This document shows positions 23,200-32,308 of a DNA stretch of 64,000 nt, piece after piece (within the stretch, counting starts at the first letter, position 1; each line of letters starts with the position of its first letter). Origin of the DNA: Nocardioidaceae bacterium SCSIO 66511 (GTDB lineage: Bacteria > Actinomycetota > Actinomycetes > Propionibacteriales > Nocardioidaceae). Below the pieces are notes generated by a model. That model was not told the DNA's origin and searched no databases. It worked only from the letters and a program-made list of their open reading frames with translations. Location of the stretch: the NCBI GenBank assembly GCA_023100825.1, contig CP095846.1, positions 1,550,001 through 1,614,000 of the forward strand, written 5' to 3'. The position numbers and the translations under genes are program-made.

Positions 23200-25872
23200 A
23201 TGCTCGACGAAGACAGCGGCTCGGCCACATCGACCGGCACTACGACCTCCGGTACGGCCGAAGCCCCCAAGCGTAGGCGCGCCGTTTCGCGCCCGGCGGG
23301 CCCACCGGCGGCGACGACTTTCTCGGCCGCCGAGCCACCCGCAAAGCCCGCGAAGAAGGCCTCGAAGGCCCGCAAACAGGAGCCGCCCGCCTCCGACGCG
23401 GCCGAGGCACCCGTCGCAGATCCGACTGCGGAGCCCGAGACCCCGAAGAAGTCCACGAAGAAGGCGGCCGCGAAGAAGACCACCGCGAAGAAGTCCACGA
23501 AGAAGGCCGCCGCGAAGGACGACTCGGGCGACGGTGAAACGGCCACGACGGCCGACGCCCCAGAGTCCGCGGAGGCACCGGCACAGTCCCCGGCGCCGTC
23601 ACCTTTCGCCGCGCCGTTGTTCCAGGCACCCGATCCGGTGCGCGCCAAGGCGAAGCCCAAGGCCGCAGAGGAGCCGGCCCCGGAGCAGCCCTCCGGCGAT
23701 GACTCACGCGATGACTCACGCGATGACGAGGACGGGTCCGAGGACGGATCCGGCTCCCGTCGGCGCCGCCGTCGCGGTGGGCGCCGTCGCCGCCGCAGCG
23801 ACGACGACACGAGCGAGAACACCGGCGACAACGCCGCCAAAGACAAATCGAGCGACACCGAAACCGCTCCGAACGCCGACTCGGGCGATTCGTCGGACGA
23901 CGACTCCTCGGAGAAGTCCGGCGAAGGTTCAAGCCGCCGGCGTCGACGCCGCCGGCGCCGCGGCGAGGACTCCGGCACTGCCACCGACGATCCGGCGAAC
24001 ACCGTCACGAAGGTCCGGGAGCGCCGCAGCGCCGAGGACGAGATCACCAGCGTGTCGGGCTCGACCCGGCTCGAAGCCAAGAAGCAGCGACGCCGCGAGG
24101 GTCGCGAGGCCGGGCGTCGTCGCGCGCCGATCGTGACCGAGGCGGAGTTCCTCGCCCGCCGCGAGTCGGTGAAGCGCGAGATGGTGATCCGCCAGCGCCC
24201 CGACATGTCACAGATCGCGGTGCTGGAGGACGACGTACTCGTCGAGCACTACGTTGCGGCGGCGTCCCAGTCGTCGATGATCGGCAATGTCTACCTGGGA
24301 CGCGTACAGAACGTCCTGCCCAGCATGGAGGCGGCCTTCATCGACATCGGCAAGGGACGTAACGGCGTCCTGTACGCCGGCGAGGTCGACTGGAAGGCAC
24401 TCGGCAACGGTAAGCCGCGCAAGATCGAGGAAGTGCTGAAGTCGGGCCAGACCGTGCTGGTCCAGGTCACCAAGGACCCCGTCGGTCACAAGGGCGCGCG
24501 CCTGACCAGCCAGATCAGCCTCGCCGGCCGCTTCCTGGTGTACGTGCCGGGCGGGCACACCAACGGCATCTCGCGCAAGCTGCCCGACACCGAGCGCAAC
24601 CGGCTCAAGGGCTTGCTCAAGGAGATCCTGCCCGAGGAAGCGGGCGTCATCATCCGCACCGCGGCCGAGGGCGCGACCGAGGAGCAGCTCAACCGCGATG
24701 TGTCGGCACTGACCGCGCGATGGGGCGATATCGAGAAGAAGGCCGAGAAGCCGAACGCCCCGCAGCTGCTGTACGGCGAGCCGGATCTGATGATCAAGGT
24801 CGTCCGTGATCTGTTCAACGAGGACTTCGCGAAGCTGACGGTCGAGGGCGCCGACGCATGGGACATGGTCGAGGGCTACGTCCAGCACGTCGCTCCCGAT
24901 CTGGCCGACCGACTCGAGCACTGGACGAACGACGACAAGGACGTCTTCGAGTCGTACCGGATCGACGAGCAGATCGCCAAGGCCGTCGACCGCAAGGTGT
25001 GGCTGCCGTCCGGCGGCTCGCTGATCATCGACCGCACCGAGGCGATGACCGTCATCGACGTCAACACGGGGAAGTTCACCGGCTCGGGAGGCAATCTCGA
25101 GGAGACGGTGACGAAGAACAACCTCGAGGCGGCCGAGGAGATCGTGCGACAGCTCCGGCTGCGCGATATCGGCGGCATCATCGTCGTCGACTTCATCGAC
25201 ATGGTGATGGAGAACAACCGCGACCTCGTACTCCGGCGGATGGTCGAATGTCTTGGACGTGACCGCACACGCCACCAGGTCGCTGAGGTGACCTCGCTGG
25301 GCCTCGTGCAGATGACCCGCAAGCGGATCGGCACCGGGTTGGTCGAGGCGTTCAGTGAGACCTGCGAGCACTGCAACGGCCGCGGCCTGATCATCCACAA
25401 CGAGCCGGTCGAGCCGAAGAAGCGTACGGAGGAGTCGTCGCGCGGGCGCCGCCGAGGCAAGGGTCGAGGCGGCGACAACAAGTCGGCGACCGACTCCTCC
25501 GGTAGCGACAAGTCGGGCAACGAGAAGTCCGGCAACGAGAAGTCGGGCAACGACAAGTCGTCGAACAATGAGAAGTCGTCGAACAACGAGAAGTCGTCGA
25601 ACAACGAGAAGTCGTCGAACAACGACAAGTCCGGTAGCGACAAGTCGAACAACGAGAAGTCGGGCAACGCCGACGATGCCCAGGCCGACTCGTCGGCCGG
25701 CGACGGCCAGATCAAGCAGCAGACCGACGGGGCCAAATCCGACACCGACAAGCCCAAACGCGGCGGCAGACGGCGTAGCGGTAAGCAGCGTGACGACGGC
25801 AACGAGCGTGACGACGATCAGTCGGGCGCTTCGGCCGACGGCGATACGCCGGCCGAGACACCTGTCGCGTGA
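23200..25872 (+). CDS. rne: Ribonuclease E/G
   Basis: 890 residues. Residues 1 to about 320 are low-complexity, with Lys/Ala-rich, Ser/Asp-rich and Arg-rich tracts. The catalytic core starts near 328 (MVIRQRPDMSQIAVLEDD) with an S1-like domain (GNVYLGRVQNVLPSMEAAFIDIG) and the DNase-I-like active site Asp620 (MTVIDVNTG) and an Asp near 663 (VVDFIDM). The Zn-link CEHCNGRG starts at about 722. The C-terminal tail is again disordered and includes a Ser/Asn/Lys repeat. The enzyme processes rRNA and starts mRNA decay. A GAGGAG site precedes the ATG. Actinobacterial RNase E has this arrangement with the core in the middle. Confidence 0.95.
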   Translation: MLDEDSGSATSTGTTTSGTAEAPKRRRAVSRPAGPPAATTFSAAEPPAKPAKKASKARKQEPPASDAAEAPVADPTAEPETPKKSTKKAAAKKTTAKKSTKKAAAKDDSGDGETATTADAPESAEAPAQSPAPSPFAAPLFQAPDPVRAKAKPKAAEEPAPEQPSGDDSRDDSRDDEDGSEDGSGSRRRRRRGGRRRRRSDDDTSENTGDNAAKDKSSDTETAPNADSGDSSDDDSSEKSGEGSSRRRRRRRRRGEDSGTATDDPANTVTKVRERRSAEDEITSVSGSTRLEAKKQRRREGREAGRRRAPIVTEAEFLARRESVKREMVIRQRPDMSQIAVLEDDVLVEHYVAAASQSSMIGNVYLGRVQNVLPSMEAAFIDIGKGRNGVLYAGEVDWKALGNGKPRKIEEVLKSGQTVLVQVTKDPVGHKGARLTSQISLAGRFLVYVPGGHTNGISRKLPDTERNRLKGLLKEILPEEAGVIIRTAAEGATEEQLNRDVSALTARWGDIEKKAEKPNAPQLLYGEPDLMIKVVRDLFNEDFAKLTVEGADAWDMVEGYVQHVAPDLADRLEHWTNDDKDVFESYRIDEQIAKAVDRKVWLPSGGSLIIDRTEAMTVIDVNTGKFTGSGGNLEETVTKNNLEAAEEIVRQLRLRDIGGIIVVDFIDMVMENNRDLVLRRMVECLGRDRTRHQVAEVTSLGLVQMTRKRIGTGLVEAFSETCEHCNGRGLIIHNEPVEPKKRTEESSRGRRRGKGRGGDNKSATDSSGSDKSGNEKSGNEKSGNDKSSNNEKSSNNEKSSNNEKSSNNDKSGSDKSNNEKSGNADDAQADSSAGDGQIKQQTDGAKSDTDKPKRGGRRRSGKQRDDGNERDDDQSGASADGDTPAETPVA
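25502..25669 (+). repeat. Short tandem repeats coding SGNEK/SSNNEK units in rne
   Basis: A run of 15-base (SGNEK, SGNDK, SGSDK, SNNEK) and 18-base (SSNNEK, SSNNDK) in-frame units, with 3-4 nearly identical 18-base copies at about 25562-25633. All units keep the reading frame, so copy-number change would only alter the length of the disordered tail. Confidence 0.8.
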
Positions 25873-25903
25873 CCGGTCGGGCGTACGTACGAGCAGACCC
25901 GCT

Positions 25904-25933
25904 TTGACGGACCCAGCCGAGCATCCGTATTAT
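25904..25933 (+). promoter_or_regulatory. Sigma-A promoter for rplU-rpmA
   Basis: TTGACG (25904-25909), 18-base spacer, TATTAT (25928-25933). The expected start near 25940 gives a leader of about 75 bases with a GAGGAAG ribosome site before rplU. This is one of few canonical -35/-10 pairs in the window, as expected for ribosomal protein genes. Confidence 0.7.
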
Positions 25934-26015
25934 TAGTCCTTGGTGTGCTATCGCGCGCCCCTTGTTCTCGTCGGCCCCGCGTCGACACCCGAAACACCAC
26001 CCGAGGAAGTGAGTC

Positions 26016-26324
26016 GTGTTCGCGATCGTGCGCAGTGGCGGCGGCCAGCAGAAGGTCGCCGTCGGCGATGTCATCGAGATCGACAAGGTGGCCTCGGCCG
26101 TCGGTGAGTCGGTCGAGCTCCCGGCCGTGCTGCTGGTCGACGGTGAGACAGTGACGTCCGACTCCGCGTCCCTCGACAAGGCCAAGGTCACCGCAGAGGT
26201 GGTCGCCGCGACCAAGGGACCCAAGGTCAGCATCGTCAAGTACAAGAACAAGACCGGCTACCGCAAACGGCAGGGTCACCGCCAGCAGTACACCCAGGTC
26301 AAGGTCACCGGCATCTCCGCCTGA
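26016..26324 (+). CDS. rplU: 50S ribosomal protein L21
   Basis: 102 residues, normal for bL21. The sequence shows [21 protein letters not shown] and the C-terminal [24 protein letters not shown], which binds 23S rRNA. The start is GTG at 26016 with GAGGAAG upstream. rpmA follows 37 bases downstream and is co-transcribed. Confidence 0.97.
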   Translation: MFAIVRSGGGQQKVAVGDVIEIDKVASAVGESVELPAVLLVDGETVTSDSASLDKAKVTAEVVAATKGPKVSIVKYKNKTGYRKRQGHRQQYTQVKVTGISA

Positions 26325-26361
26325 GGCCGCCTCACCGACTCAGTACGAAGGACTCACTCTC

Positions 26362-26619
26362 ATGGCACACAAGAAGGGCGCGGCCTCCACGAAGAACGGC
26401 CGCGATTCCAACTCCCAGCGCCTCGGCGTGAAGCGGTTCGGCGGCCAGCAGGTCAACGCCGGCGAGATCATCGTCCGCCAGCGCGGCACCCACTTCCACC
26501 CGGGCACCGGCGTCGGGCGCGGCGGCGACGACACGCTGTTCGCCCTCACCGCGGGCGCGGTCGAGTTCGGCAGCCGCCGCGGCCGTCGCGTCGTCAACAT
26601 CGTCCCGTCGGAGCAGTAG
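26362..26619 (+). CDS. rpmA: 50S ribosomal protein L27
   Basis: 85 residues. The N-terminus [19 protein letters not shown] reaches the peptidyl-transferase centre, and the body has [22 protein letters not shown], typical of bL27. There is no N-terminal prepeptide of the Firmicutes type. It is the second gene of the rplU operon and is followed by a strong terminator. Confidence 0.98.
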   Translation: MAHKKGAASTKNGRDSNSQRLGVKRFGGQQVNAGEIIVRQRGTHFHPGTGVGRGGDDTLFALTAGAVEFGSRRGRRVVNIVPSEQ

Positions 26620-26644
26620 GCGTACCTACGTTTCTCGACGTCTG

Positions 26645-26675
26645 GGGTGGGCCGCAGTTGGCGGCCCACCCTTTT
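26645..26675 (+). terminator. Intrinsic terminator after rpmA
   Basis: GGGTGGGCCGC, loop AGTTG, GCGGCCCACCC, then TTTT: an 11-pair GC stem with a T-run. It separates the ribosomal protein genes from obgE. Confidence 0.9.
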
Positions 26676-26704
26676 CGTACTCTCTGAGCCCGACAGGAGC
26701 AGCC

Positions 26705-28285
26705 ATGGCCGTACCGACCTTCGTAGACACCGTGACGCTGCACGTCAGCGGTGGGGCAGGCGGTAGCGGTATCGCATCGGTTCACCGCGAGAAGTTCAAG
26801 CCGCTCGGCGGCCCCGACGGCGGCAACGGCGGTCATGGCGGCGATGTCGTCCTGCGGGTCGATCCCGATGTGACGACGCTGATCGACTTCCACCATGAGC
26901 CGCACCGACGCGCCGAACGCGGCGCGCACGGCCGGGGCGGCAACCGCAGCGGGTCCGACGGACAATCGCTGGTGCTGAACGTTCCCGACGGCACCGTCGT
27001 GCGTGACACCGACGCGAACGTGATCGCCGACCTCGTCGGTGCGGGCACCGAGCTCGTCGTGGCCGCCGGCGGACGCGGTGGGCTCGGCAACGCGGCGCTG
27101 GCATCGTCGAAGCGCAAAGCGCCGGGGTTCGCACTGAAGGGGGAGCCCGGCGAGGAACGTACCGTCACCCTCGAGCTGAAGGTCGTCGCCGACATCGGGC
27201 TGGTCGGCTTTCCGAGCGCGGGCAAGTCGAGCCTGATCGCGGCGCTGTCGCGGGCACGGCCGAAGATCGCCGACTACCCGTTCACGACGCTCGTCCCCAA
27301 CCTCGGCGTCGTCGTCGCGGGTTCGACCACGTTCACCGTCGCCGATGTTCCCGGGCTGATCGAGGGCGCTAGCGAAGGGCGCGGCCTCGGCCATGACTTC
27401 CTGCGCCACGTCGAGCGTTGTGCGGCAATCGTGCACGTCATCGACTGCGCGACGCCCGAGCCCGGACGCGACCCGGTCAGTGATCTCGACGTGATCGAGT
27501 CGGAGCTGTCGGCGTACGGCGGGCTCGACGACCGCCCGCGGATGGTCGCACTGAACAAGCTCGACGTGCCAGATGCCCGCGAGATCGCCGACCTCGCGCG
27601 CGCCGACCTGCTCCAACGCGGTTACGAGGTGTACGAGATCTCGGCCGCGAGCCACGACGGGCTCAAGGAGCTCGCGCACGCGATGGCGGGGATCGTCCGG
27701 GTCAGTCGCGACTCCCGGCCGGTCGCGGAGCCGACCCGGATCGTGCTGCGACCACCCGGGCAGGGCGGTGACGACGACTTCACGGTCGAGCGGGTCGGCG
27801 ATCAGTGGTTCGTACGCGGCGAGAAGCCGGTGCGCTGGGTTCAGCAGACCGAGTTCGGCAACGACGAGGCAGTCGGCTTCCTCGCCGACAGGTTGGCCCG
27901 GCTCGGCGTCGAGGAGCGACTGCTGACGCTCGGAGCGGAGCCCGGCGACGACGTCGTGATCGGCCCCGAGGGTGACGCTGTCGTCTTCGACTTCGACCCG
28001 CAGGTCGAGGCCGGCGCCGAGATGCTCGGTCGCCGCGGCGAAGATCACCGACTCGACCGGCCCACCCGGCGTACGACCAAGGAGCGGCGCGAGGAGCTCG
28101 CCGCCACGCGAGAGTTCGAGGCCGGCGCCGAGATGCTCGGTCGCCGCGGCGAAGATCACCGACTCGACCGGCCCACCCGGCGTACGACCAAGGAGCGGCG
28201 CGAGGAGCTCGCCGCCACGCGAGAGTTCGAGGCGTCCGCGCGCGCGGCACGTGAGGCCGAGGTAGACACCGAGAGCGACGACTGA
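26705..28285 (+). CDS. obgE: Obg-family GTPase
   Basis: 526 residues. The Obg fold (1 to about 160) has glycine-rich [19 protein letters not shown]. The G domain has G1 [10 protein letters not shown] (from Gly168), G2 PFTTL, G3 DVPGLIEGA and G4 NKLD. An OCT-like domain is at about 345-425, then a charged tail. It takes part in late 50S assembly and stress signalling. The tail contains a perfect 37-residue tandem duplication (see 28005-28226). The stop overlaps the proB ATG, so the genes are coupled. A GACAGGAG site precedes the ATG. Confidence 0.96.
   Translation: MAVPTFVDTVTLHVSGGAGGSGIASVHREKFKPLGGPDGGNGGHGGDVVLRVDPDVTTLIDFHHEPHRRAERGAHGRGGNRSGSDGQSLVLNVPDGTVVRDTDANVIADLVGAGTELVVAAGGRGGLGNAALASSKRKAPGFALKGEPGEERTVTLELKVVADIGLVGFPSAGKSSLIAALSRARPKIADYPFTTLVPNLGVVVAGSTTFTVADVPGLIEGASEGRGLGHDFLRHVERCAAIVHVIDCATPEPGRDPVSDLDVIESELSAYGGLDDRPRMVALNKLDVPDAREIADLARADLLQRGYEVYEISAASHDGLKELAHAMAGIVRVSRDSRPVAEPTRIVLRPPGQGGDDDFTVERVGDQWFVRGEKPVRWVQQTEFGNDEAVGFLADRLARLGVEERLLTLGAEPGDDVVIGPEGDAVVFDFDPQVEAGAEMLGRRGEDHRLDRPTRRTTKERREELAATREFEAGAEMLGRRGEDHRLDRPTRRTTKERREELAATREFEASARAAREAEVDTESDD
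28005..28226 (+). repeat. Perfect 111-bp tandem duplication in the obgE 3' end
   Basis: Bases 28005-28115 are repeated identically at 28116-28226, and the next seven bases also match. 111 is 37 codons, so the frame is kept and the motif [14 protein letters not shown] occurs twice. Absence of any base difference means a very recent event or an assembly error. Confidence 0.95.
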
Positions 28286-29436
28286 TGCGGGTCGTCGTCA
28301 AGGTCGGTTCGTCGTCGCTGAGTACGGCCGACGACGGAATCGACAACGCACGCCTGACCGCGCTGGTGAATGCGCTCGCCGATGCGCGCTCCCGTGGTGA
28401 TGAGGTGGTGCTCGTCAGCTCGGGCGCGATCGCGTCCGGCATCGCACCGCTGGGCCTGCGCGGTCGTCCGAGCGACCTGCCCACGCAGCAGGCGGCCGCG
28501 AGCGTGGGGCAGGGCCTGCTGGTCGCGCACTACACCGAGCGTTTCGCGAGGCACGGCTATGTGGTCGGGCAGGTGCTGCTCACCCTCGACGACGTCACCC
28601 GGCGCAGTCACTACCGCAACGCGTACCAGACGCTCGCGAAGCTGCTCGAGCTCGGCGTACTCCCGATCGTCAACGAGAACGACACGGTCGCCACCTCCGA
28701 GATCAGGTTCGGCGACAACGACCGTCTCGCGGCGCTCGTCGCGCATCTGGTGCATGCCGACCAACTCGTCCTGCTCTCCGACGTGAACGCCTTGTACGAC
28801 GGCAGGCCGCAGAGCCCTGGGTCGGCGCCGATCACCGACGTGTACGGCGAGGCCGACCTAGAACGCGTCGACCTGAGCTCGACCGGCTCGAAGGTCGGTA
28901 CGGGCGGCATGGTCACGAAGGTCGAGGCCGCGCGCATCGCCACGGGGGCCGGCATCCCGGTGGTGCTGACCGACGCCACCCATGCTGCCGATGCGCTGAA
29001 AGGCAGCGAGGTCGGCACTCGGTTCCATCCGACCGGGCGCCGCCGGCCGACCCGCCTGCTGTGGTTGGCGCATGCGACCGAAGGGCGTGGTCGCATCGTC
29101 GTCGACGACGGAGCCGTACGCGCGTTGCGTGACCGCGGTGCGTCGCTGTTGCCGGCCGGTATCGTCGCCGTCGAGGGCGAGTTCGTCGCCGGTGACCCGG
29201 TCGACCTGGTGGCGGCCCGCGACGACGACGGCGATGCCGCCGAACCGGAGATCGTCGCCCGGGGGATCACCAACTACGACAGCGCTGAGGTGCCCAGGCT
29301 GATCGGCCGGTCGACCAAGGATCTCGCGGCCGAGCTCGGCCCGCAGTACGAACGCGAGGTCATGCACCGTGATGATCTGGTCGTACTCGCGCGCCCTGAG
29401 CGCGGCGCCGATGGTAACGAATCGGATGCAACCTGA
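28285..29436 (+). CDS. proB: Glutamate 5-kinase
   Basis: 383 residues. The amino-acid kinase domain has VVKVGSSSLS at the start, VLVSSGAIASG, NENDTVA and GDNDRLAALVA, with the KVGTGGMVTKVEAA lid region. The C-terminal PUA domain starts near 280. It phosphorylates glutamate as the first step of proline synthesis, and proA lies downstream with one small gene between. Translation is coupled to obgE. Confidence 0.96.
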   Translation: MRVVVKVGSSSLSTADDGIDNARLTALVNALADARSRGDEVVLVSSGAIASGIAPLGLRGRPSDLPTQQAAASVGQGLLVAHYTERFARHGYVVGQVLLTLDDVTRRSHYRNAYQTLAKLLELGVLPIVNENDTVATSEIRFGDNDRLAALVAHLVHADQLVLLSDVNALYDGRPQSPGSAPITDVYGEADLERVDLSSTGSKVGTGGMVTKVEAARIATGAGIPVVLTDATHAADALKGSEVGTRFHPTGRRRPTRLLWLAHATEGRGRIVVDDGAVRALRDRGASLLPAGIVAVEGEFVAGDPVDLVAARDDDGDAAEPEIVARGITNYDSAEVPRLIGRSTKDLAAELGPQYEREVMHRDDLVVLARPERGADGNESDAT

Positions 29437-29456
29437 CCCCGCAGCGAGCGGGTGTC

Positions 29457-29462
29457 TAGGTT
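29457..29462 (+). promoter_or_regulatory. Leaderless -10 for the 119-residue protein gene
   Basis: TAGGTT, seven bases, then the ATG at 29470. The sequence resembles the left half of a DtxR box, but the right half is absent. Confidence 0.5.
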
Positions 29463-29469
29463 AGGTCCC

Positions 29470-29829
29470 ATGAACAACGGGCCCGAGCGGCTGTGGCATG
29501 TGACAGTGACGGTTTCGGGCACCCCTCATGCGGCCGATGTCGTACGGGATGCGATGAGCCGACTGGGCGAGCAGCACGCGTTCCTGCATTCGATGCGTTA
29601 CGCGACCGACCGGGCGGAGATCGCGTACTGGGAGCAGGCGGCCGAGATGCTCGATGCGGCGGCGATGGCGATGCGGGTCTGGAACGAGCATCGGGCGAGC
29701 GCCGGGCTTCCCGCCTGGGAGGTCGTCGGCCTCGAGGTTCTCGAACGCGACACGTTCCAACGAAGGGCCCCCGCGAGCGCGGGTCCGGCCGTCGGCCTGC
29801 ACCGTCCCTCGCCGACCCCGTTCCCGTGA
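29470..29829 (+). CDS. Conserved-looking protein of unknown function between proB and proA
   Basis: 119 residues, soluble, not recognised. It starts with a beta strand (RLWHVTVTVSG), continues with two helices (AADVVRDAMSRLGEQ and EIAYWEQAAEMLDAAAMAMRVWNEHR) and has a second short strand region (WEVVGLEVLERDTF). The last 20 residues are Pro/Ala-rich. The start is chosen at ATG 29470 from the TAGGTT -10; a longer frame from 29452 would read through that promoter. A role linked to proline synthesis is suggested only by position. Confidence 0.65.
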   Translation: MNNGPERLWHVTVTVSGTPHAADVVRDAMSRLGEQHAFLHSMRYATDRAEIAYWEQAAEMLDAAAMAMRVWNEHRASAGLPAWEVVGLEVLERDTFQRRAPASAGPAVGLHRPSPTPFP

Positions 29830-29852
29830 CGGCGGTCTTCTATTCTTGAACA

Positions 29853-31115
29853 GTGACTGACGACACGGCGCGTACGCACGTCCAGACCCAAGCCCGTGCC
29901 GCGAAGGCGGCTTCGGCCGACCTCGCTGTTGCGACGCGCGTGGCCAAGGATGCTGCCCTGCATGCGATCGCCGCAGCGCTGACCGAGCGGCGTGACGAGA
30001 TTCTTTCGGCCAATGCCGAGGATGTCGCCGCCGCCCGAGCCGACGAAACGCCGGAGCACATCATCGACCGGCTGCGGCTGGACGCCGACCGGATTCAGGC
30101 GATGGCCGACGGTGCTCGCGACGTCGCCACGCTGCCCGACCCGATCGGCGAGGTCATCCGTGGGTCGACGCTTCCGAACGGTCTGCAGCTGACGCAGTTG
30201 CGGGTGTCGATGGGCGTCATCGCGATGATCTACGAGGCCCGGCCCAATGTCACGGTCGACGCCGCCGCGATCTGCCTCAAGGCCGGCAGCGCCGTACTCC
30301 TTCGCGGATCGTCGTCTGCGCGGCGCTCGAACGCAGCGATCGTCGGCGTACTGCGCGACGCCGTCGAGTCGGCCGGACTTCCGGCGGATCTGATCTGCCA
30401 GATCGACCCGACCGACCGGGCGACGACGGAGCACCTGCTGCGGGCCCGGGGGCTCGTCGATCTCGCGATCCCGCGGGGCGGCGCGGGTCTCATTCAGATG
30501 GTCGTGGAGCGCTCGACCGTGCCCGTGATCGAGACGGGCGTCGGCAACTGCCACGTGTACGTCGACGCCGACGCCGATCTCGACAAGGCGCTCGACATCT
30601 TGGTCAATGCCAAGACCCATCGCCCGAGCGTCTGCAATGCGGCGGAGTCCCTGCTGGTGCACAAAGCGGTCGCCGACTCCTTCGTTCCGCGCGCGATCGT
30701 CGCGCTCAGCGAGCACGGCGTGCGCGTGCACGGCGACTCGACGTTCCAGGCGGCGTCCAGTGAGGTCGTGCCGGCGGAGGCCGACGACTGGTCGCGGGAG
30801 TACCTCTCACTCGACCTGTCCGCGGCAGTCGTCGAGTCACTGGACGACGCCGTCGAGCACATCCGTACGTACTCCTCCGGGCACACCGAGGCGATCGTGA
30901 CGGAGTCGATCGACGCTGCCCGCCGGTTCTCGCTGCTGGTGGACGCGGCCGCGGTCATGGTCAACGCGTCGACCCGGTTCACCGATGGCGCGGAGTTCGG
31001 CTTCGGCGCCGAGATCGGCATCTCGACGCAGAAGCTGCATGCGCGGGGTCCGATGGGGCTCACCGAGATGACGACCACGACGTACGTCGTCACCGGATCG
31101 GGTCAGGTGCGCTGA
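29853..31115 (+). CDS. proA: Glutamate-5-semialdehyde dehydrogenase (gamma-glutamyl phosphate reductase)
   Basis: 420 residues of the ALDH superfamily. The catalytic Cys261 is in RPSVCNAAE, with [19 protein letters not shown] (seen in parts) and [14 protein letters not shown] also typical of ProA. It reduces gamma-glutamyl phosphate with NADPH, the second step to proline. The start is GTG 29853, with TATTCT (29841-29846) six bases upstream, implying a leaderless message separate from proB. Confidence 0.97.
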   Translation: MTDDTARTHVQTQARAAKAASADLAVATRVAKDAALHAIAAALTERRDEILSANAEDVAAARADETPEHIIDRLRLDADRIQAMADGARDVATLPDPIGEVIRGSTLPNGLQLTQLRVSMGVIAMIYEARPNVTVDAAAICLKAGSAVLLRGSSSARRSNAAIVGVLRDAVESAGLPADLICQIDPTDRATTEHLLRARGLVDLAIPRGGAGLIQMVVERSTVPVIETGVGNCHVYVDADADLDKALDILVNAKTHRPSVCNAAESLLVHKAVADSFVPRAIVALSEHGVRVHGDSTFQAASSEVVPAEADDWSREYLSLDLSAAVVESLDDAVEHIRTYSSGHTEAIVTESIDAARRFSLLVDAAAVMVNASTRFTDGAEFGFGAEIGISTQKLHARGPMGLTEMTTTTYVVTGSGQVR

Positions 31116-31152
31116 GTCGTACGCCCCTGTCGGCGCGAGCGCCCGGACAGGA

Positions 31153-31158
31153 TAGATT
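31153..31158 (+). promoter_or_regulatory. Leaderless -10 for the 44-residue membrane protein and nadD
   Basis: TAGATT, six bases, then the ATG at 31165. It supports the reality of the very short gene that follows. Confidence 0.55.
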
Positions 31159-31164
31159 GGGCCC

Positions 31165-31299
31165 ATGTCGATTCTCGCCGAAGCCGCCGAGCACGGCCCC
31201 GATGTGAACCCGTGGGTCGTCGGCATCGTCGTCCTGGCCTTCTTCCTGGTCCTGATGTTGAGTGTGCTGTCGTTCGGTAAGGGCCGCGAACACAGCTGA
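31165..31299 (+). CDS. 44-residue single-pass membrane protein
   Basis: A short gene with 14 soluble N-terminal residues ([13 protein letters not shown]), one hydrophobic helix (about 17-37, [20 protein letters not shown]) and a basic end (GKGREHS). It is preceded by a well-placed TAGATT -10 and its TGA overlaps the nadD ATG, so it is the first gene of the nadD-rsfS-gpgP unit. Function unknown. The hydrophobic profile, promoter and coupling together make it credible despite the size. Confidence 0.72.
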   Translation: MSILAEAAEHGPDVNPWVVGIVVLAFFLVLMLSVLSFGKGREHS

Positions 31300-31949
31300 T
31301 GAACCTGCCCCACGCTTCCGGGCAGCGCCCGCGGATCGGCGTCATGGGCGGTACGTTCGACCCGATCCATCACGGACACCTCGTCGCCGCGAGCGAGGTG
31401 CAGGCGTGGTTCGACCTCGACGAGGTCGTGTTCGTTCCGACCGGCGAGCCCTGGCAGAAGTCCACCCGTAAGGTCTCGCCGGCCGAGGACCGCTATCTGA
31501 TGACGGTCATCGCGACCGCCGCCAACCCGAGGTTCTCGGTCAGTCGGGTCGATATCGAGCGTGGTGGACCCACGTACACGATCGACACACTGCGCGACCT
31601 GGAAGCCGAGTACGGCGACGCCGAGCTCTACTTCATCACGGGTGCCGACGCGCTGGCCGCGATCGTGACCTGGCGAGAGCCGGGCGAGCTGTTCGAGTTC
31701 GCCCACTTCGTCGGGTGTACGCGACCCGGCCACCAGATCGACGCGGCGACCCTGCAGGGGTTGCCGAGCGATCGGGTGACGATCGTGGAGATCCCGGCGT
31801 TGGCGATCTCGTCGACCGACTGCCGCGAGCGTGTTCAGCGCGGTGAGCCGGTCTGGTACCTCGTACCGGACGGCGTCGTCCAGTACATCGGCAAGTACCG
31901 CCTCTATCGTCCGTTACCCGACCCCGCCGAGCAGGAGACCCGACCTTGA
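31299..31949 (+). CDS. nadD: Nicotinate-nucleotide adenylyltransferase
   Basis: 216 residues. The nucleotidyltransferase signature [12 protein letters not shown] is at 17-28, and the C-terminal [10 protein letters not shown] motif is present. It makes deamido-NAD from nicotinate mononucleotide and ATP in NAD synthesis. Its ATG overlaps the stop of the small membrane gene and its stop overlaps the rsfS start, so the genes form one coupled unit. Confidence 0.96.
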   Translation: MNLPHASGQRPRIGVMGGTFDPIHHGHLVAASEVQAWFDLDEVVFVPTGEPWQKSTRKVSPAEDRYLMTVIATAANPRFSVSRVDIERGGPTYTIDTLRDLEAEYGDAELYFITGADALAAIVTWREPGELFEFAHFVGCTRPGHQIDAATLQGLPSDRVTIVEIPALAISSTDCRERVQRGEPVWYLVPDGVVQYIGKYRLYRPLPDPAEQETRP

Positions 31950-32308
31950 CGGCAACCGACCAGGCGCTCGAGCTCGCCCGTACGGCGGCCCGGGCTGCCG
32001 ATGAGCGGCTCGCCGAGAACGTCATCGCGTTCGACGTATCCGAGCAGCTCGTGATCACCGATGTGTTCTTGATCTGCTCGGCGAAGAACGACCGGCAGGT
32101 ACGCGCGATCGTCGACGAGGTCGAGAAGCAGTTGCTGGCGATCGGAGCCAAGCCGGTCCGCCGCGAGGGTCAGCGCGAGGGGCGCTGGGTGCTGCTCGAC
32201 TTCGCCGATCTGGTCGTGCACGTCCAGCATGAGGAGGAGCGGTCGTTCTACGCGCTCGAGCGCCTGTGGAGCGACTGCCCGACCGTTGATCTCGGGGTCG
32301 GCGAATGA
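31946..32308 (+). CDS. rsfS: Ribosomal silencing factor RsfS
   Basis: 120 residues. The family core is visible: [32 protein letters not shown], here in parts, then [35 protein letters not shown]. RsfS binds L14 and blocks subunit joining when nutrients are short. The start is TTG 31946, which overlaps the nadD stop (TTGA) and has AGGAG upstream. Confidence 0.95.
   Translation: MTATDQALELARTAARAADERLAENVIAFDVSEQLVITDVFLICSAKNDRQVRAIVDEVEKQLLAIGAKPVRREGQREGRWVLLDFADLVVHVQHEEERSFYALERLWSDCPTVDLGVGE

Noticed and set aside
23447-23520. Repetitive Lys/Ala codon tract in rne considered as a DNA repeat
   Set aside because: It is a low-complexity protein region (KKSTKKAA-type) without precise DNA units.
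26594-28159. Minus-strand frame of about 521 codons opposite obgE
   Set aside because: No family features; it merely repeats the obgE duplication in antisense.
29456-29474. DtxR-like sequence CTAGGTTAGG before the 119-residue protein gene
   Set aside because: Only the left half matches; the right half shows no complementary arm, so it is read as a -10 element.
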